Assembly (NCBI RefSeq): GCF_026745355.1
Contig: NC_079209.1
Location: 17,098,109-17,162,108 of the forward strand
DNA from: Beta vulgaris subsp. vulgaris
Taxonomy: Eukaryota; Streptophyta; Magnoliopsida; Caryophyllales; Amaranthaceae
Direction: 5' to 3'
Length of the DNA: 64,000 bases
In this document: positions 1 through 9,999 of the stretch, piece after piece
How positions within the stretch are numbered: position 1 is the first letter of the stretch
How the letters are laid out: each line of letters begins with the position of its first letter
Made by a program: the position numbers and the translations under genes
Notes under the pieces: model-generated
What the model was told of the DNA's origin: nothing
Databases searched by the model: none
What the model saw: the letters and a program-made list of their open reading frames with translations, nothing else

Positions 1-30
1 GGACGTCTTCTGATGCAAATTTCCATGTTT

Positions 31-699
31 CTAACAACAGTCACACTTCTTTGCATAAGCAAGAGCATATTCTTTTAAGGTAGTCCAGTAATACCTAGTT
101 CTTAAAGCCTTTTCCCTTAATGCTCTTCCACAAGTGTGGGACGCACAAGCTCCTTCACGAAGTTCCTTCAGCACTTCTAGTCCATCTTCCTTGGTGATAC
201 ACTTGAGAAGAGGACGATCAAATGACTTTTTGTAGAGTGTTTCATCCCACAACTCAAACCATTTGTATGGGGCATTTACATACTTACCCTTTATAGGGTC
301 TGAAGGTAGTCGCCCTATTTTCTTGAATTCTATAATGGGCTCCATTCAAACAGCCCCTCGCCTAAGGAACGTGACGTATTCTAGCTCAATACACTTTTTC
401 GTATTAACTTCCCAGAAAACAGTTCTTGGTGCATCACAATCAGCTGAGCTGGCCTATTTTGAGAGAGTATCAACTTGATGATTTTTTGACCTTGGCACTT
501 GATGGAGAACAAAAACCTTTAAGTGCTCAATCTCATCCTTGATCAGACGCTTATATTTGCTCATTGACACTTCTTTACATTCAAAATCTCCATTAACTTG
601 ACTGGCGACTAAGAGAGAGTCTGATTTAGCCTCAATCTCTAAAGCCCCAGCCGCCTTACACATCTTGATCCCAGCCATAAGTGCTTCTTATTCAGCTTC
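31..699 (-). pseudogene. Ty3/gypsy pol fragment: RNase H end and integrase zinc-binding region
   Basis: One minus-strand reading frame enters at about 699 and continues to the left edge of the window. Positions 678-454 resemble the C-terminal half of a gypsy RNase H, with an SDSLLVASQVNG stretch and VPRSKNHQVDTLSK at the end. Positions 345-31 resemble the zinc-binding N-terminus of integrase, with HTCGRALREKALRTRYYW followed by a CDCC-type cysteine pair. In an intact element these domains help copy and insert the retrotransposon. Three in-frame stops (about 688-690, 454-456 and 346-348) break the frame, so it is dead. The upstream part of pol is missing because a CACTA-like terminus starts exactly where the RNase H homology stops. 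The family assignment is good; the lineage within gypsy is not resolved. Confidence 0.8.
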
Positions 700-945
700 C
701 ACTAGAGGAAAAAAGCCTATCCGATACGGTCAAAATCGGACTTTCTGATACGGTTTTGATCCGCATCGGATAGGCTCGCAGCAGCTAACTAATTTTTTCT
801 GATCAGTCAAAAACCGCACCAGAAAACGATAATATGATGCGATTTTACCTTAAAACTGCATCAGTTAATCAGGTAAAATCGCATCAGATTACCTTTTTCT
901 GATGCGGTTTTACTACAGAACCGCATCAATTTGTAGTATTTGATG
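700..945. mobile_element. CACTA-like terminal segment with subterminal repeats
   Basis: The segment begins CACTAGAGGAAAAAAGCC, the form expected of a CACTA (En/Spm-type) terminus, immediately after the gypsy RNase H homology ends. It is followed by alternating direct and inverted copies of a motif like CTGATGCGGTTTT and by a palindromic pair around GCCTATCCGATACGG and CCGCATCGGATAGGC, which resembles subterminal transposase-binding repeats. The right end is unclear; a weak GTAGTA end occurs near 935-945 with no matching 3-bp duplication. It is either a very short non-autonomous element or one end of a larger broken one. Confidence 0.55.
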
Positions 946-960
946 TCAAGAAAAAGTTGC

Positions 961-980
961 AGACCTGCAGCTGCAGGTCT
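961..980. repeat. 20-bp perfect palindrome
   Basis: AGACCTGCAG followed by its exact reverse complement CTGCAGGTCT forms a gap-free 20-bp palindrome just beyond the CACTA-like segment. Function unknown. Confidence 0.9.
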
Positions 981-2089
981 ACACATTTAATTATACAGGT
1001 ATCATCTCAAATTTTGGCGCTAGGTATCATCTCAATTTTTGGCACAATACTTTTCCACTATATTATACAACAAAATTATATAGAAACCAAAGCAAAAATA
1101 TATATATACAACAATAACAAATTATACAGAAACAAAATTATACAAAATACACATAAATAACAATCTATACATAGAAACTAAATAAATTCATAGAAATAAC
1201 ATTATGATATAAATAAATAAAATTACAGAAACATACAAAAATAAAAATTTAACATATATACATAATATTACAAACCTAAAAATTGAGACTATACGAAAAT
1301 TAAGAACTATATTCTAAAATAATCGATAATAATGAGAATTTATATATGAAAACGAAACGAAAATTAGATCTAAAAACTCATTATACGAAAATTGCAACAA
1401 TACTAATTCGAACTCGTGGGTTTATAAGAAAAGAAATAGTATAATATATATTTGCAGTATTTTTACTCTTTATTGCCTGTTAGTGGTAATAGTAGTACGT
1501 ACATGATCATATTGCAAAAAAGCACTCGACGAAAATTATACAATTCGAGAATTTAAAGGTCACATTGTAAAATAATGGTGAAAGCTTAGGTTTTCTAATG
1601 TGTACAAAATTAGGTAGCAGATGAAAGGAATGTTGGTGGGACGGCGGAAGTGAAGGGCGGACAATAACAAGGCTTGGGTTTACTTGTAAAATAATAGTGG
1701 ACAAGTCGTGATGAGGATCATTAACCGACCTCGATGCCATTTGTCTCCCACTATTTCAGGCTTTGAGGGTCTCCACTCTTCACCCCTCCTTTTAAGGCAA
1801 ATTTTTATTCTAATGTGACTTGTAATAACTCCCTCCCTCCTCATTTTAAACTTCTTTTATAACATCCTTGACAAGTATTATCTTGAATTCTTGATCTTCA
1901 CAAGAAGTTTTTTATTTCAAAATCAAACTGATTATACTTGAGTTATCCTATAACATAAGATTTGTAATTTTTCAAAAGTTACACGCTCTTTATTTTAATT
2001 TGTGGGCAGTCACAATTATTTTATCATTTATGGACTAATCCTCATCATGCATAATTTTGAAACTTTTTTTAGGGAAAAAAAATAGTGCA
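981..2089. other. AT-rich intergenic stretch, nothing recognised
   Basis: No coding region, RNA gene or clear transposon end was recognised. Short open frames occur, including a 77-codon one at 1507-1740 on the minus strand, but they show no domain and lie in low-complexity AT-rich sequence. Confidence 0.6.
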
Positions 2090-3059
2090 TTAATTTAGGG
2101 ACAACGTGTCCATAAGTACATAAGGAGAGATAACACTGGGACAATGATTGACCCAGCATTGCTCATAACCCAAAGGCACTACTCTAACAAGATGGTGGAC
2201 CACATAATTTCCACTTCTTTGAACATGTGAGAAACTAACAGAAAGGAAATCAAAACACTCAAAAACAATGTCACCAAGGACAACATCCAAATCCGAATAT
2301 TAGATAGCCGCTTTAGAGAAGCGAGAGATAATCACTTGGGAATCAAATTCGATTATGACCTTCGACAACCCTGTTTTTTGGCCCAGCACACAGCAATGTG
2401 GATAGCCTTTGCCTCTGCTACATCAGGAGGCCACCAAGCTCTCATGCGTCGAACAACCGAAAAAATCACCTTACCTTCCTTGTCCCTCGCCACTGCACTC
2501 AAACCGACCCACCCCTCCTCATTCAAAGCTGCATCCGTATTAATTTTCACCAACTCATCAGGCGGGCTACATCATTGATTTGAACTTGGCAGATCTGGTC
2601 TACACACCCCAACATAGATACGTTGAGTATAGGAGTTATAATCCTCAACTTGGCGAAAGATGCGTTGGGTAAGGACTACCAAAGGCACACACCAGCTTAT
2701 TCTCAAACACGAACTGGCTTCTCTCGAACCATATGTTCCACGCAATAAAACAACCCCGTTGAACAAGCTTTGAATCCGGCTTACTCCATCGCAAGGGAAA
2801 CGAGCATCCTCAATGATATGTCTCCACTCCCATCGATCATTACTTCGCAACCACAATCAACCCATAGGCTTCGAATTCTCTCGCACCCCATAAGAGCATG
2901 AAACAATGTCTCGTCGATATTTTGGCACCAAGGGAAACGAGCATCCTCAATGATATGTCTCCTCTTCAAAGCTGCTCGCACAGGATGCGTGTTTGTGCAG
3001 GCACGCCACAAAAAGTTTCGAGCCTTAGGATTCGAAGCTTGTTCAACGGGGTTGTTCAA
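2090..3059 (-). pseudogene. LINE (L1-type) 3' remnant: RT zinc-binding region plus RNase H
   Basis: Read right to left, 3059-2860 resembles the reverse-transcriptase zinc-binding domain of plant LINEs (KARNFLWRACTNTHPVRAALKRR, then a Cys/His stretch with ETLFHALMGCERIRSLW). Positions 2553-2350 resemble the RNase H domain typical of plant LINEs: KINTDAAL supplies the first Asp and DVAEAKAI the Glu. After a frameshift near 2350, EFDSQVIISR supplies another Asp, and HHLVRV near 2210 matches the final His region. At least one frameshift, an in-frame stop near 2300 and local duplications break it. The same domain pair also occurs in stand-alone plant RNase H-like proteins, but the broken state and missing upstream RT favour a truncated LINE. 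Confidence 0.75.
2750..3056. repeat. Local inverted and direct duplications inside the LINE remnant
   Basis: A segment of about 29 bp at 2751-2779 recurs in reverse complement at about 3028-3056 (core AAGCTTGTTCAACGGGGTTG). A second segment of about 33 bp (core GGGAAACGAGCATCCTCAAT) occurs directly at about 2791-2823 and 2931-2963. The duplications scramble the zinc-binding domain. Confidence 0.7.
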
Positions 3060-3716
3060 CGGGCTTTGTTAATGTCCAAAAAAAAAAATTATGTTCACAA
3101 AAGTGAAGCACGCATTTATCTTTGTTTATGCCCAAAAAAGTTATAAATTGTGTTCAGAAAAGTACACGCATCGCGTGTATAAATTGCTAGTAACCTAAAA
3201 TAATAAGTGTTTTATTTATTTAAAACGGATGAAGCATATAATTTTATATGTACTACAAGTCTACAATGTACACGCTTTTTTTTCTTTCGTCTTGAGAAGG
3301 GAGCAAGATTTTAGAGATAAATGGTATACTTCAAAGTTAAAGCAAGTAACGTTGTTAAGTGTCTAGAGGAATAGTTCAAAGAGATTCCTGAATCTTGTAG
3401 ATAAACACAAACAAAGAAGTCGGAAGTCCTACCACACTTAGTAAACAACATCACATTAATGTTTGTAAGCACATTCTAACGTATCTGATCATTTTCACAA
3501 CTTTCTTGTCTGAAAATATTCCACTATATAGACTATAGAGCTAAAACATGAAAAAGATAAATTTTGACAAAAGTATAGAGATAGCAGTACTGGATATTAA
3601 TCCTCGGATGACAGCATAGCATGCAGGTCCTGCCTTCATGCTAGATCCTTGTTACTCGGACAATGGATAATTTTCATTCTTTAAAAATCCAGTTTCTTTA
3701 TCAAATATTTCCGATA
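3060..3716. other. Intergenic stretch, nothing recognised
   Basis: AT-rich sequence with no coding region, RNA gene or repeat that could be assigned. Confidence 0.5.
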
Positions 3717-3855
3717 AATTAAAAAATTCACCATATATTTTTAATGTTTCAAAAATTCACTATATACTTTTGAGTTTTCAAAAACGTGCACCAGATGCCC
3801 TTTTTCTAACTTCTGTAAACTCATCATTAGCTTTATTTACCATTTTTCCATTATT

Positions 3856-3962
3856 AACCCTAAACTCTAACGCTAATCTAACTCTAATTCTAACTCTAAT
3901 TCTAAACCCTAACCCTAACCCTAACTCACCTTTAACCCTAACACCAACCCTAACCCTAACCC
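3856..3962. repeat. Interstitial telomere-like CCCTAA repeats
   Basis: A run of AACCCTAA, CTCTAA and ATTCTAA variants resembles degenerate plant telomere repeat (CCCTAAA). It is partly mirrored at about 6205-6262 in the opposite arm of the same element, so it is internal to the element rather than a chromosome end. Confidence 0.75.
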
Positions 3963-4410
3963 CTTGCCATCCCCCACCCTTCCCCCTCCCCTCCACCCAG
4001 TGCAGCCACGCCACCGGTCTCCCCCACCCTTTCCCCACACGCGAAGGTAGCTGACCACCCCTCCCAACCCTCGAATGATTTCGTCTTCCTCTTCCCTCTC
4101 TCAAATGATTTCGTCAGATTTTGTGACATTAATGGCGACCTGCGAGTTCTTAGATGGTGGTGGCAAAGAAGGCTTAGGGCTTGGGCTCGATTTTTGGGCT
4201 TGGTTGGGTCGATGTCGGGGATTGGGATTCTCGATTTTGGACATTAGCGGCAACCCGCGAGTTCGACAAATGTTGTTCGATTGTGGAGATGGTGGTCCGA
4301 ATGGTGGACGAAGATGGTGGTCTGGGCTAGCAAGGGGAGGGGTGGGGCTGGAATGGAGTGAGGGGGAGGGGTGGGGGCTACGTACGGCGCAGGGAAATGG
4401 AGGGGGTGGG

Positions 4411-5929
4411 TGTAAAACCCCCAAATTTCTCTCTTTTTTGGAGAGCTTTTTTAATATAAAACTTCTTGAGAAACTTGAGAGTATTACCGCCACGTGATAA
4501 CGTTAAAGACTTTAATACTAATTACCAACTGAACTTAAACTAATGCAGAGGAAATAACTTAAATAACTTCTCTTTATTAATATAAACTTTATTGTATAAT
4601 TATATAACAATGGAAATAAAGAAAATGAAATAACAATTCATTGACTAATTATGATTTCTCACCAGCTCGCCCACATGAAGTATGCATCAGATCAACCTGT
4701 AAATTCTGCTCGCCAAAATATGGTCATCACAGGGACAAAGCCATAAAACAAAACAAATAAAAGTATGTTAGTAAAAATACTGAGTACATGTATAAGCGGA
4801 ATATCAAACACTTTATTTAACTAAACATTTGAAATATTTAATTTTGAAAAACTTTTCTGGATACTTGATAATACTTGTATAATATAAAAATATATAACCT
4901 TGATAAAAATCTTTTTCCTTGCCTAGTTACCTTTCCTAAAGTGTGCACACCCCCCAAGTTTAGTACTCCTTACCGAAACTATTACGAGGGGTTACTACCT
5001 TGTCCACATGACTTATACAAAAAGTACATGGGTAAATAATATAATGGATATCGTTTTTGCTAATAAATAACAAGTCGTTGTCGGGTAAATAATATTAAAA
5101 GCTCCCGTTCTTGTTAATAAATAACAAGTTCATACAAAACACATGTAGTTCATAATAAAACTTATAAAAACATAGACTTAAATCCAAAGTATTTTCATGA
5201 ATCTAAGGTAGCAAAAATAATTATTAAAGATCTACATATACACGCACCTTGAAAATTAATAACTACTAGGGAGAAAGAGAAATGGTAGGCTAAGAGAGAG
5301 AGTTTAAACTTGAGAAAAGATATTTTTATCTCAAATTTGGTGTGAAGAATATGATGGGTGGAAACCCTTATTTATAGTAGTTGGAAAGGTAGAATCTGAA
5401 TAGGATTAGGAAACTAAAAGATGAATTTAAGAAAAAAGATAAACTAATCTAGCTAAGATATAGCTAATATTTACAATTATCCAACTAAGATTAGGAAACG
5501 ATATAAATTATCCCATAATACATGACTATAGAAGGTAAAATAATTAAAGAGATAAGTGTAAAGGAAAAGTAACCTTATATGATAAATCTTGAACTCAGCC
5601 GTGAGCCATGTGCTGGCAATTTGTTATTTTTTTTCTTTTTCTTTTTATAAATCTTTTTTAAAAAATTTCTTTAAATCTCTTTCCTTTTCTTTTGTAAATT
5701 TTTTCTGATTTTCTTTTCAGAAATATTTTCAACTACTGAACGAACTACTTGGATTATAATTTGTAAACTTAGGTCCAATATATAATTTGGGATAGAATTT
5801 ATTTGAAAAATCCATAATATGTTATAAAATCCTATTTAAAACCTTTATAATTAATAATAAATCTTTTTAATAAATAAAACTCTTTTAAAACTTATAATTG
5901 ATAACTTACGAAAAATACGGAGTATTAAA
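4411..5929. mobile_element. Solo LTR, gypsy Tekay/Del-like (copy A)
   Basis: The segment starts TGTAAAACCCCCAAATTTC and ends ATACGGAGTATTAAA, the second a mutated form of the TATTACA end seen in copy B. It is flanked by an exact 5-bp duplication GTGGG (4406-4410 and 5930-5934), which indicates integrase-mediated insertion. It has no coding sequence and no second LTR, so it is a solo LTR left by LTR-LTR recombination. Copy B at 51358-53145 is closely similar over most of its length. LTRs with TGTAACACCCC/GGGTGTTACA-type ends are typical of the chromovirus Tekay/Del lineage; the lineage is inferred from the ends only. Confidence 0.85.
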
Positions 5930-6514
5930 GTGGGGGCTGCGGCGGAGGGAGGGGGACGTGTTGGTGGTGCGGTGGGACGAGCACGGTTTCTTTGGGAAAA
6001 GTAGAGGAGAGAGATTGCAAAAATGGGGGACTTGATTTTCTTTCGGTTGCGTTTTTCCGGCAAAATCAAGGGGGACTAGGCGATGGAGGGGAGGGTGTTG
6101 TGGCGGTGGAGGGGAGGGGGAGGGGGAGGGGTGGGGATTGCCTGAGGTGGAGGGGGAGGGGTGGGGGTCTAGGGTGGGTGGAGGGGAGGGGAGAGTGGGT
6201 TACGGATTAGATTAGAATTATGATTAGGGTTAGGATTATATTAGAATTACGGTTTAGGGTTAATGTTGGCAAAAGAGTAAATAAAGCTAACGGTGAGTTA
6301 ACGGAAGTTAGAAAAAAGGCATTTGGTGCGCATTTTTGAAAAACTCAAGGGTATATGGTGAATTTTTGAAAAATTAAGGTTATGTAGTGAATTTTTTAAA
6401 TTGTTAGGGGAATTTGTTTTTAAAACTGTTAAAAATTTATTCAATGAAAATAGAGGAATTTGTAACAATACAATGATACTTTTATTTTTTTTTGAGTAAC
6501 TTAGTGAAAGGTAA

Positions 6515-6845
6515 ATGCGTCCCAAAATATAGTTCACATTTCTCTTTTTTCACGGTAATTTATGGAAGTAGGGATAATAAAGATTTTTTGTTTATTAAAA
6601 TAAATGTTAATGGGAAAAGATGATTTTAGGAGAGAGAGAATGGAAAATAATTGGTGAAAGAGCATTAATTGTAATATTTTGGTTGAATAAACGAAGGAAA
6701 AAACAAAATTCAAGAAGCAAATAAATGATGGGAAACGGTTTTTCTAGACAAATTACGGAAAAATGTGGAACTAAATATTGAAATGTGAACTATATTTTGG
6801 GACACCCAAAATGGAAATGAGAACTATATTTTAGGACGGAGGGAA
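6515..6845. mobile_element. Stowaway-like MITE, left end decayed
   Basis: Left arm GCGTCCCAAAATATAGTTCA and right arm ending TATATTTTAGGACGGAGGGA form an inverted repeat like the CTCCCTCCGTCCC ends of Stowaway (Tc1/mariner-derived) elements. A second internal copy of the GAACTATATTTTGGGAC motif lies near 6787-6802. No coding capacity. Confidence 0.6.
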
Positions 6846-7208
6846 TATATATGATATTATGCGTGAATCATGATAAATATTTTCACACGATATTTTCCAA
6901 AAAGCACCAAATATATTCTAGCTACAGGCATAAGGATTTAGTTGAAATTTTTGAACCCAAAAGTATGGTTCTTAGTTTAGTGTCGTCTCTAATAACATAG
7001 GAAACTAAATCTTGAAATGGATCAACACAAATATATAGGTAAAGCGTGACTTCTATACGACCTCATATATTATGGAAAAATGGTTGATAAATTAAACTGA
7101 GAACTACGTCATATATATTTATGTGAAAAGAGTATTAGTTATACAAGCCCAACAATTCAAAATGGTTTGATGGTTAGTAAGGACGGGAGACACATCGTGG
7201 GTTTGATC
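6846..7208. other. Intergenic stretch, nothing recognised
   Basis: AT-rich sequence without recognisable genes or transposon ends, up to the target duplication of the next LTR. Confidence 0.5.
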
Positions 7209-7213
7209 AAGAG

Positions 7214-8697
7214 TGATAGGTCAATAATAATTTATATTTTAGGTGTATTTCTAAGTCTCATTTAGCTTAGTTTAGAGCATTTAGGACTAACTCTTGCATT
7301 ATTTTGGCTCTTTTTGTTCCATGTTGCTTCACGAGGTATTTTGTCGTGTTTGAGTTAATTTGCAGGTTAATCAAACATGTTGAACCTAGGCGAGTTGGTG
7401 ATAGCATGGACATGGGATGGCGTTGATATGGACGGGCTAGAGCAGGTCAACACAGACGTGTCATCAGCAACACGTCCGTGTCATTTTGCTAAGAGTTACG
7501 AAGAATGTGCCTACAGGTGACACGTCCGTGTCTTATGTGACACGTCCGTGGCACACTGCACTTTACAAAACAGAAGCTACTATTTTCATGATTTCAGGGC
7601 AACACGTCCGTGTCGTATGTGACACGTCTGTGTTATCCCATTTTTCCGCAGACAGAAGCAGCATCTTAAGCTACTGTTTTTGTAATATCAGGTCAACACG
7701 TCCGTGTCGTATCTGACACGTCCGTGTCGACCTGCTCTTCCGACGGGGTTTTCATTAAGTTCGTTTTAATTTTAGGAAACTATATATACTTTCTTGAGAA
7801 TATTATTTTCGGTACTTAGGTTTTATTATTCACTTTTAGAGAGCTTTGGAGAGAAAAACTCCATTATTGAACATCGATTACTACGATATTGATTTCTTCA
7901 AGTAAAGACTAAGTTTTCTTAATCTCTTCCTTTCCTTCATTATTAATATGTCTTTTAATTTGTTTATTATTTGCTTTGTTATTTCAATCATGAGTGAGTA
8001 GTCTTTTAATCTAGGGTTAAGTTAAACCCTAACGATGATTAATACATGAATTCCTCCATTAATCCCAAGTTTATATGATCAATTGTTCTTGTTTGATTGG
8101 ATTGTTCTTATATGTTCATTATCATACTAGGAATAGATGATTTTGATTTGATTCCTTATATCTTGTTTTCAATGGGAATTGAATCTAGATGGATTTGTTG
8201 ATTCAATCAATAGTATGAATATCTCTATGGGAATAAGTGCATAGGATTACTAGGAATTTAATTGCTATGCTATGCTTAATGTCTCTTTCTTGCATGATTC
8301 AATGGGAATAGGTTTGATTGCTTGTTTAGAGTAGCCATTGGTACTCGGGAGAGATCTTTGGTAGTTTTAGGGTGCATTACTCCTCTTGAATCTTTGATTA
8401 TGTTTATTGGGATGAAAATTATTCATGTATTGGTCATGCTAGTGGTGATACTTAATTCTAGATGCCTTTATTGATTGATATTACCTTGTGTGTCTTTAGT
8501 AATTATCATAGTTTAGTGTTATTATTAGTTCAACACCCTTTTCATCTTTGTTTGTCACTTGTTAAGTTGAATTGGGTCAAGATACCTAGTGTTTGATACT
8601 GTTTGTCTCTGTGGGATCGACTCTGACTTACCCTACTACATAGTTAGGAGGATTAGTTACGTTATTTATTTTTGTTAGGTGCGCGACACGCCTATCA
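7214..8697 (+). mobile_element. Solo LTR with exact AAGAG target duplication
   Basis: The 1484-bp segment opens with TGATAGG and closes with CCTATCA, perfectly inverted ends of the TG...CA type. It is flanked by AAGAG at 7209-7213 and 8698-8702, a 5-bp target duplication. There is no second LTR or coding region, so it is a solo LTR. A promoter-like TATATATAC lies near 7783. The end region (CTCTGTGGGATCGACTCTGACTTACCC near 8606-8633) resembles the 3' part of LTRs in the Athila/Tat group of Ty3/gypsy, which gives the orientation. The ends and duplication are directly visible; the lineage is inference. Confidence 0.88.
7451..7733. repeat. Paired ACACGTCCGTGT inverted-repeat motifs in the LTR
   Basis: At least seven copies of a near-palindromic motif GACACGTCCGTGTC or close variants lie at about 7469, 7518, 7540, 7601, 7620, 7694 and 7715, mostly in pairs about 20 bp apart. 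They precede the presumed TATA box, so they could be repeated protein-binding sites of the LTR promoter. That role is inference. Confidence 0.75.
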
Positions 8698-8702
8698 AAG
8701 AG

Positions 8703-9154
8703 TGTTCCCAGAAAATTGTAGATGAATTGGAAAGATTCCGCTTGAATGCGGGGTAAAACCGCATTCGCTTCTTCAGACGATTTGTGTCTTAATTAATAGA
8801 TCGTAAATTGTGTTAGGAAGATAAATAATTAGTTTTGTAAGGCTAGTTGGATTAGATCTTGTTAGATATTATTTCTACTAGTTGGGGGGTAGGATTGCAT
8901 TTTTTATGTAATGGGGGATTGAATTACTTCCTATGCTCATCAAATAAGGGAAAAGATTACAAAGACCGTGAATTTTAGTTACAGTTCTTTTGAGAGAGAG
9001 ACAGATTATATAATTCACGAAATTTGTGAGTTTGAGTTTTTGCTAATATACGTTGAATGATTAGTGAAATGGCTGGTGGATTTTCCTTTACTTATTAAGG
9101 AAATGTTTTCCACATTAAATTTGAGTTTTTGTCATTGTTTTTATTTTGAGAAGG
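8703..9154. other. Intergenic stretch, nothing recognised
   Basis: No gene or mobile-element end identified. It contains a small inverted motif around 8739-8767 (GAATGCGG...CCGCATTC). Confidence 0.5.
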
Positions 9155-9198
9155 TATTGGGTCAGACGCGTCTGACCAAAATATTTGGTCGGACGACT

Positions 9199-9610
9199 TT
9201 CAGTTGGTTTCAATTTTTTTAGTTGGTTTCAAATTTTTTCAGTTGGTTTCAAAAAAATTTCAGTTGGTTTCAATTTTGTTCAGTTGGTTTCAATTTTTGT
9301 CCAGTTGGTTTCAATTTTTTTCAATTGGTTTCCATTTTTGTTCAGTTGGTTTCAACTGAAAGAATACAATAATCAACTGAAAATATCAAAAAATCAAAGA
9401 AAGACAAAATCAAAAATACCAAATGAAAGGGAGAAATGTCTAAATGATAGAAAAACAACATCAAATGAAAGGATAAACCAACCAACTGAAAGAATAGACC
9501 AATGAACTGAAATAATAAATCAATTAACTGAAATTGTAAAAACCAAGTGAAAGACATCAACTGAAATAAAAAAGACATCAACTGAAACATTATAAGCATT
9601 AACTGAATCA
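9199..9610. repeat. Back-to-back TTCAGTTGGTTTCAA / CAACTGAAA minisatellites
   Basis: About eight units of a roughly 20-bp repeat TTTCAGTTGGTTTCAATTTT run from 9199 to about 9350. From there to about 9610 the reverse-complement core CAACTGAAA recurs at irregular spacing. The switch point near 9339-9361 is itself a hairpin (TTCAGTTG, GTTT, CAACTGAA), so the two arrays can pair. Confidence 0.8.
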
Positions 9611-9615
9611 TCTAC

Positions 9616-9835
9616 GAAAGATGTTGCTTCTCTGGTTCAGAAAGTGAAGGAGAAGTACATTGAAGAAGTCGAGAACAAGAAGAAGAAGCTTCTAGATGAC
9701 TCTGCCGCCGCCGCTGCTGCTGCTGCGTCGTCGTTGTCTTCATCTGATTTGGAGAAGAAGGTTGATGATAATGAGAGTGCGGAGGAGACAGAGAAATCTA
9801 AGTACAAAGGTTTGATGTTGTTTATTAATTGATGA
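9616..9835 (+). pseudogene. Exon-like coding fragment of unknown origin
   Basis: An open frame reads through VASLVQKVKEKYIEEVENKK, a charged coiled-coil-like stretch, then about eight alanines from GCC/GCT codons, a serine run, DLEKKVDDNESAEETEKSKY and a stop near 9833. A plausible splice donor AAAG|GTTTGATG falls at 9808-9816, so the true exon may end there. Composition (higher GC, Ala/Ser/Glu/Lys-rich) is unlike the surrounding AT-rich DNA. I do not recognise the parent gene. No upstream start in good context and no further exon is visible, so this looks like a captured or orphan exon inside the inverted-repeat element. Confidence 0.4.
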
Positions 9836-9999
9836 TTTTTGAATCTGATTACTTTCAATATGATTGGAGAAGAAGGTTTATAATGTGGCGTGGATTTTGT
9901 TTAATTCTGCAATTGTGAGGATTTTGCTTTTAAAAAAAGTTTGAGGTTTTGGCTCAACTCGTCTGACAGTAAGTATTGGTCAGACGGTCTGACCCAATA

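Larger units (their letters stand above)
3717..6402. mobile_element. Long terminal-inverted-repeat element with telomere-like core (member 1)
   Basis: The left arm, from about 3717 (AATTCACCATATATTTTT, then CAAAAACGTGCACCAGATGCCC and TTTACCATTTTTCCATTATT), is matched in reverse complement by the right arm ending about 6402. The match runs well over 100 bp on each side, including the shared start of a CCCTAA-like stretch. Each arm then passes into GC-rich, strand-asymmetric sequence (CCCCTCCC-type on the left, GGGGAGGG-type on the right). A 1.5-kb solo LTR inserted between the arms (4411-5929), so the original element was about 1.2 kb. No transposase is present. The same arm and core logic recurs at 26001-26913. 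Long arms suggest a Mutator-like or foldback non-autonomous element; no target duplication could be fixed for this copy. Confidence 0.65.
9155..9999. mobile_element. Small terminal-inverted-repeat element carrying a coding-like segment
   Basis: The left end TATTGGGTCAGACGCGTC and the right end, whose reverse complement reads TATTGGGTCAGACCGTC, form an inverted repeat of about 25 bp. Each end contains its own near-perfect palindrome (GGTCAGAC...GTCTGACC). Inside are two oppositely oriented minisatellite arrays and a coding-like stretch at 9616-9809. No clear target duplication was found, so the exact ends and superfamily are uncertain. A non-autonomous DNA transposon carrying a captured host fragment (Pack-MULE-like) would fit. 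Confidence 0.5.

Noticed and set aside
3856..3962. Chromosome-end telomere
   Set aside because: The repeats are short, degenerate, mirrored at the other arm and embedded in a mobile element.
3770..4497. Overlapping open frames of 94-140 codons on both strands
   Set aside because: They follow telomere-like and GC-rich repeats inside the inverted-repeat element; no domain and equal openness on both strands.
9199..9610. CRISPR-like direct repeats
   Set aside because: Units are contiguous minisatellite copies without unique spacers, in plant DNA.
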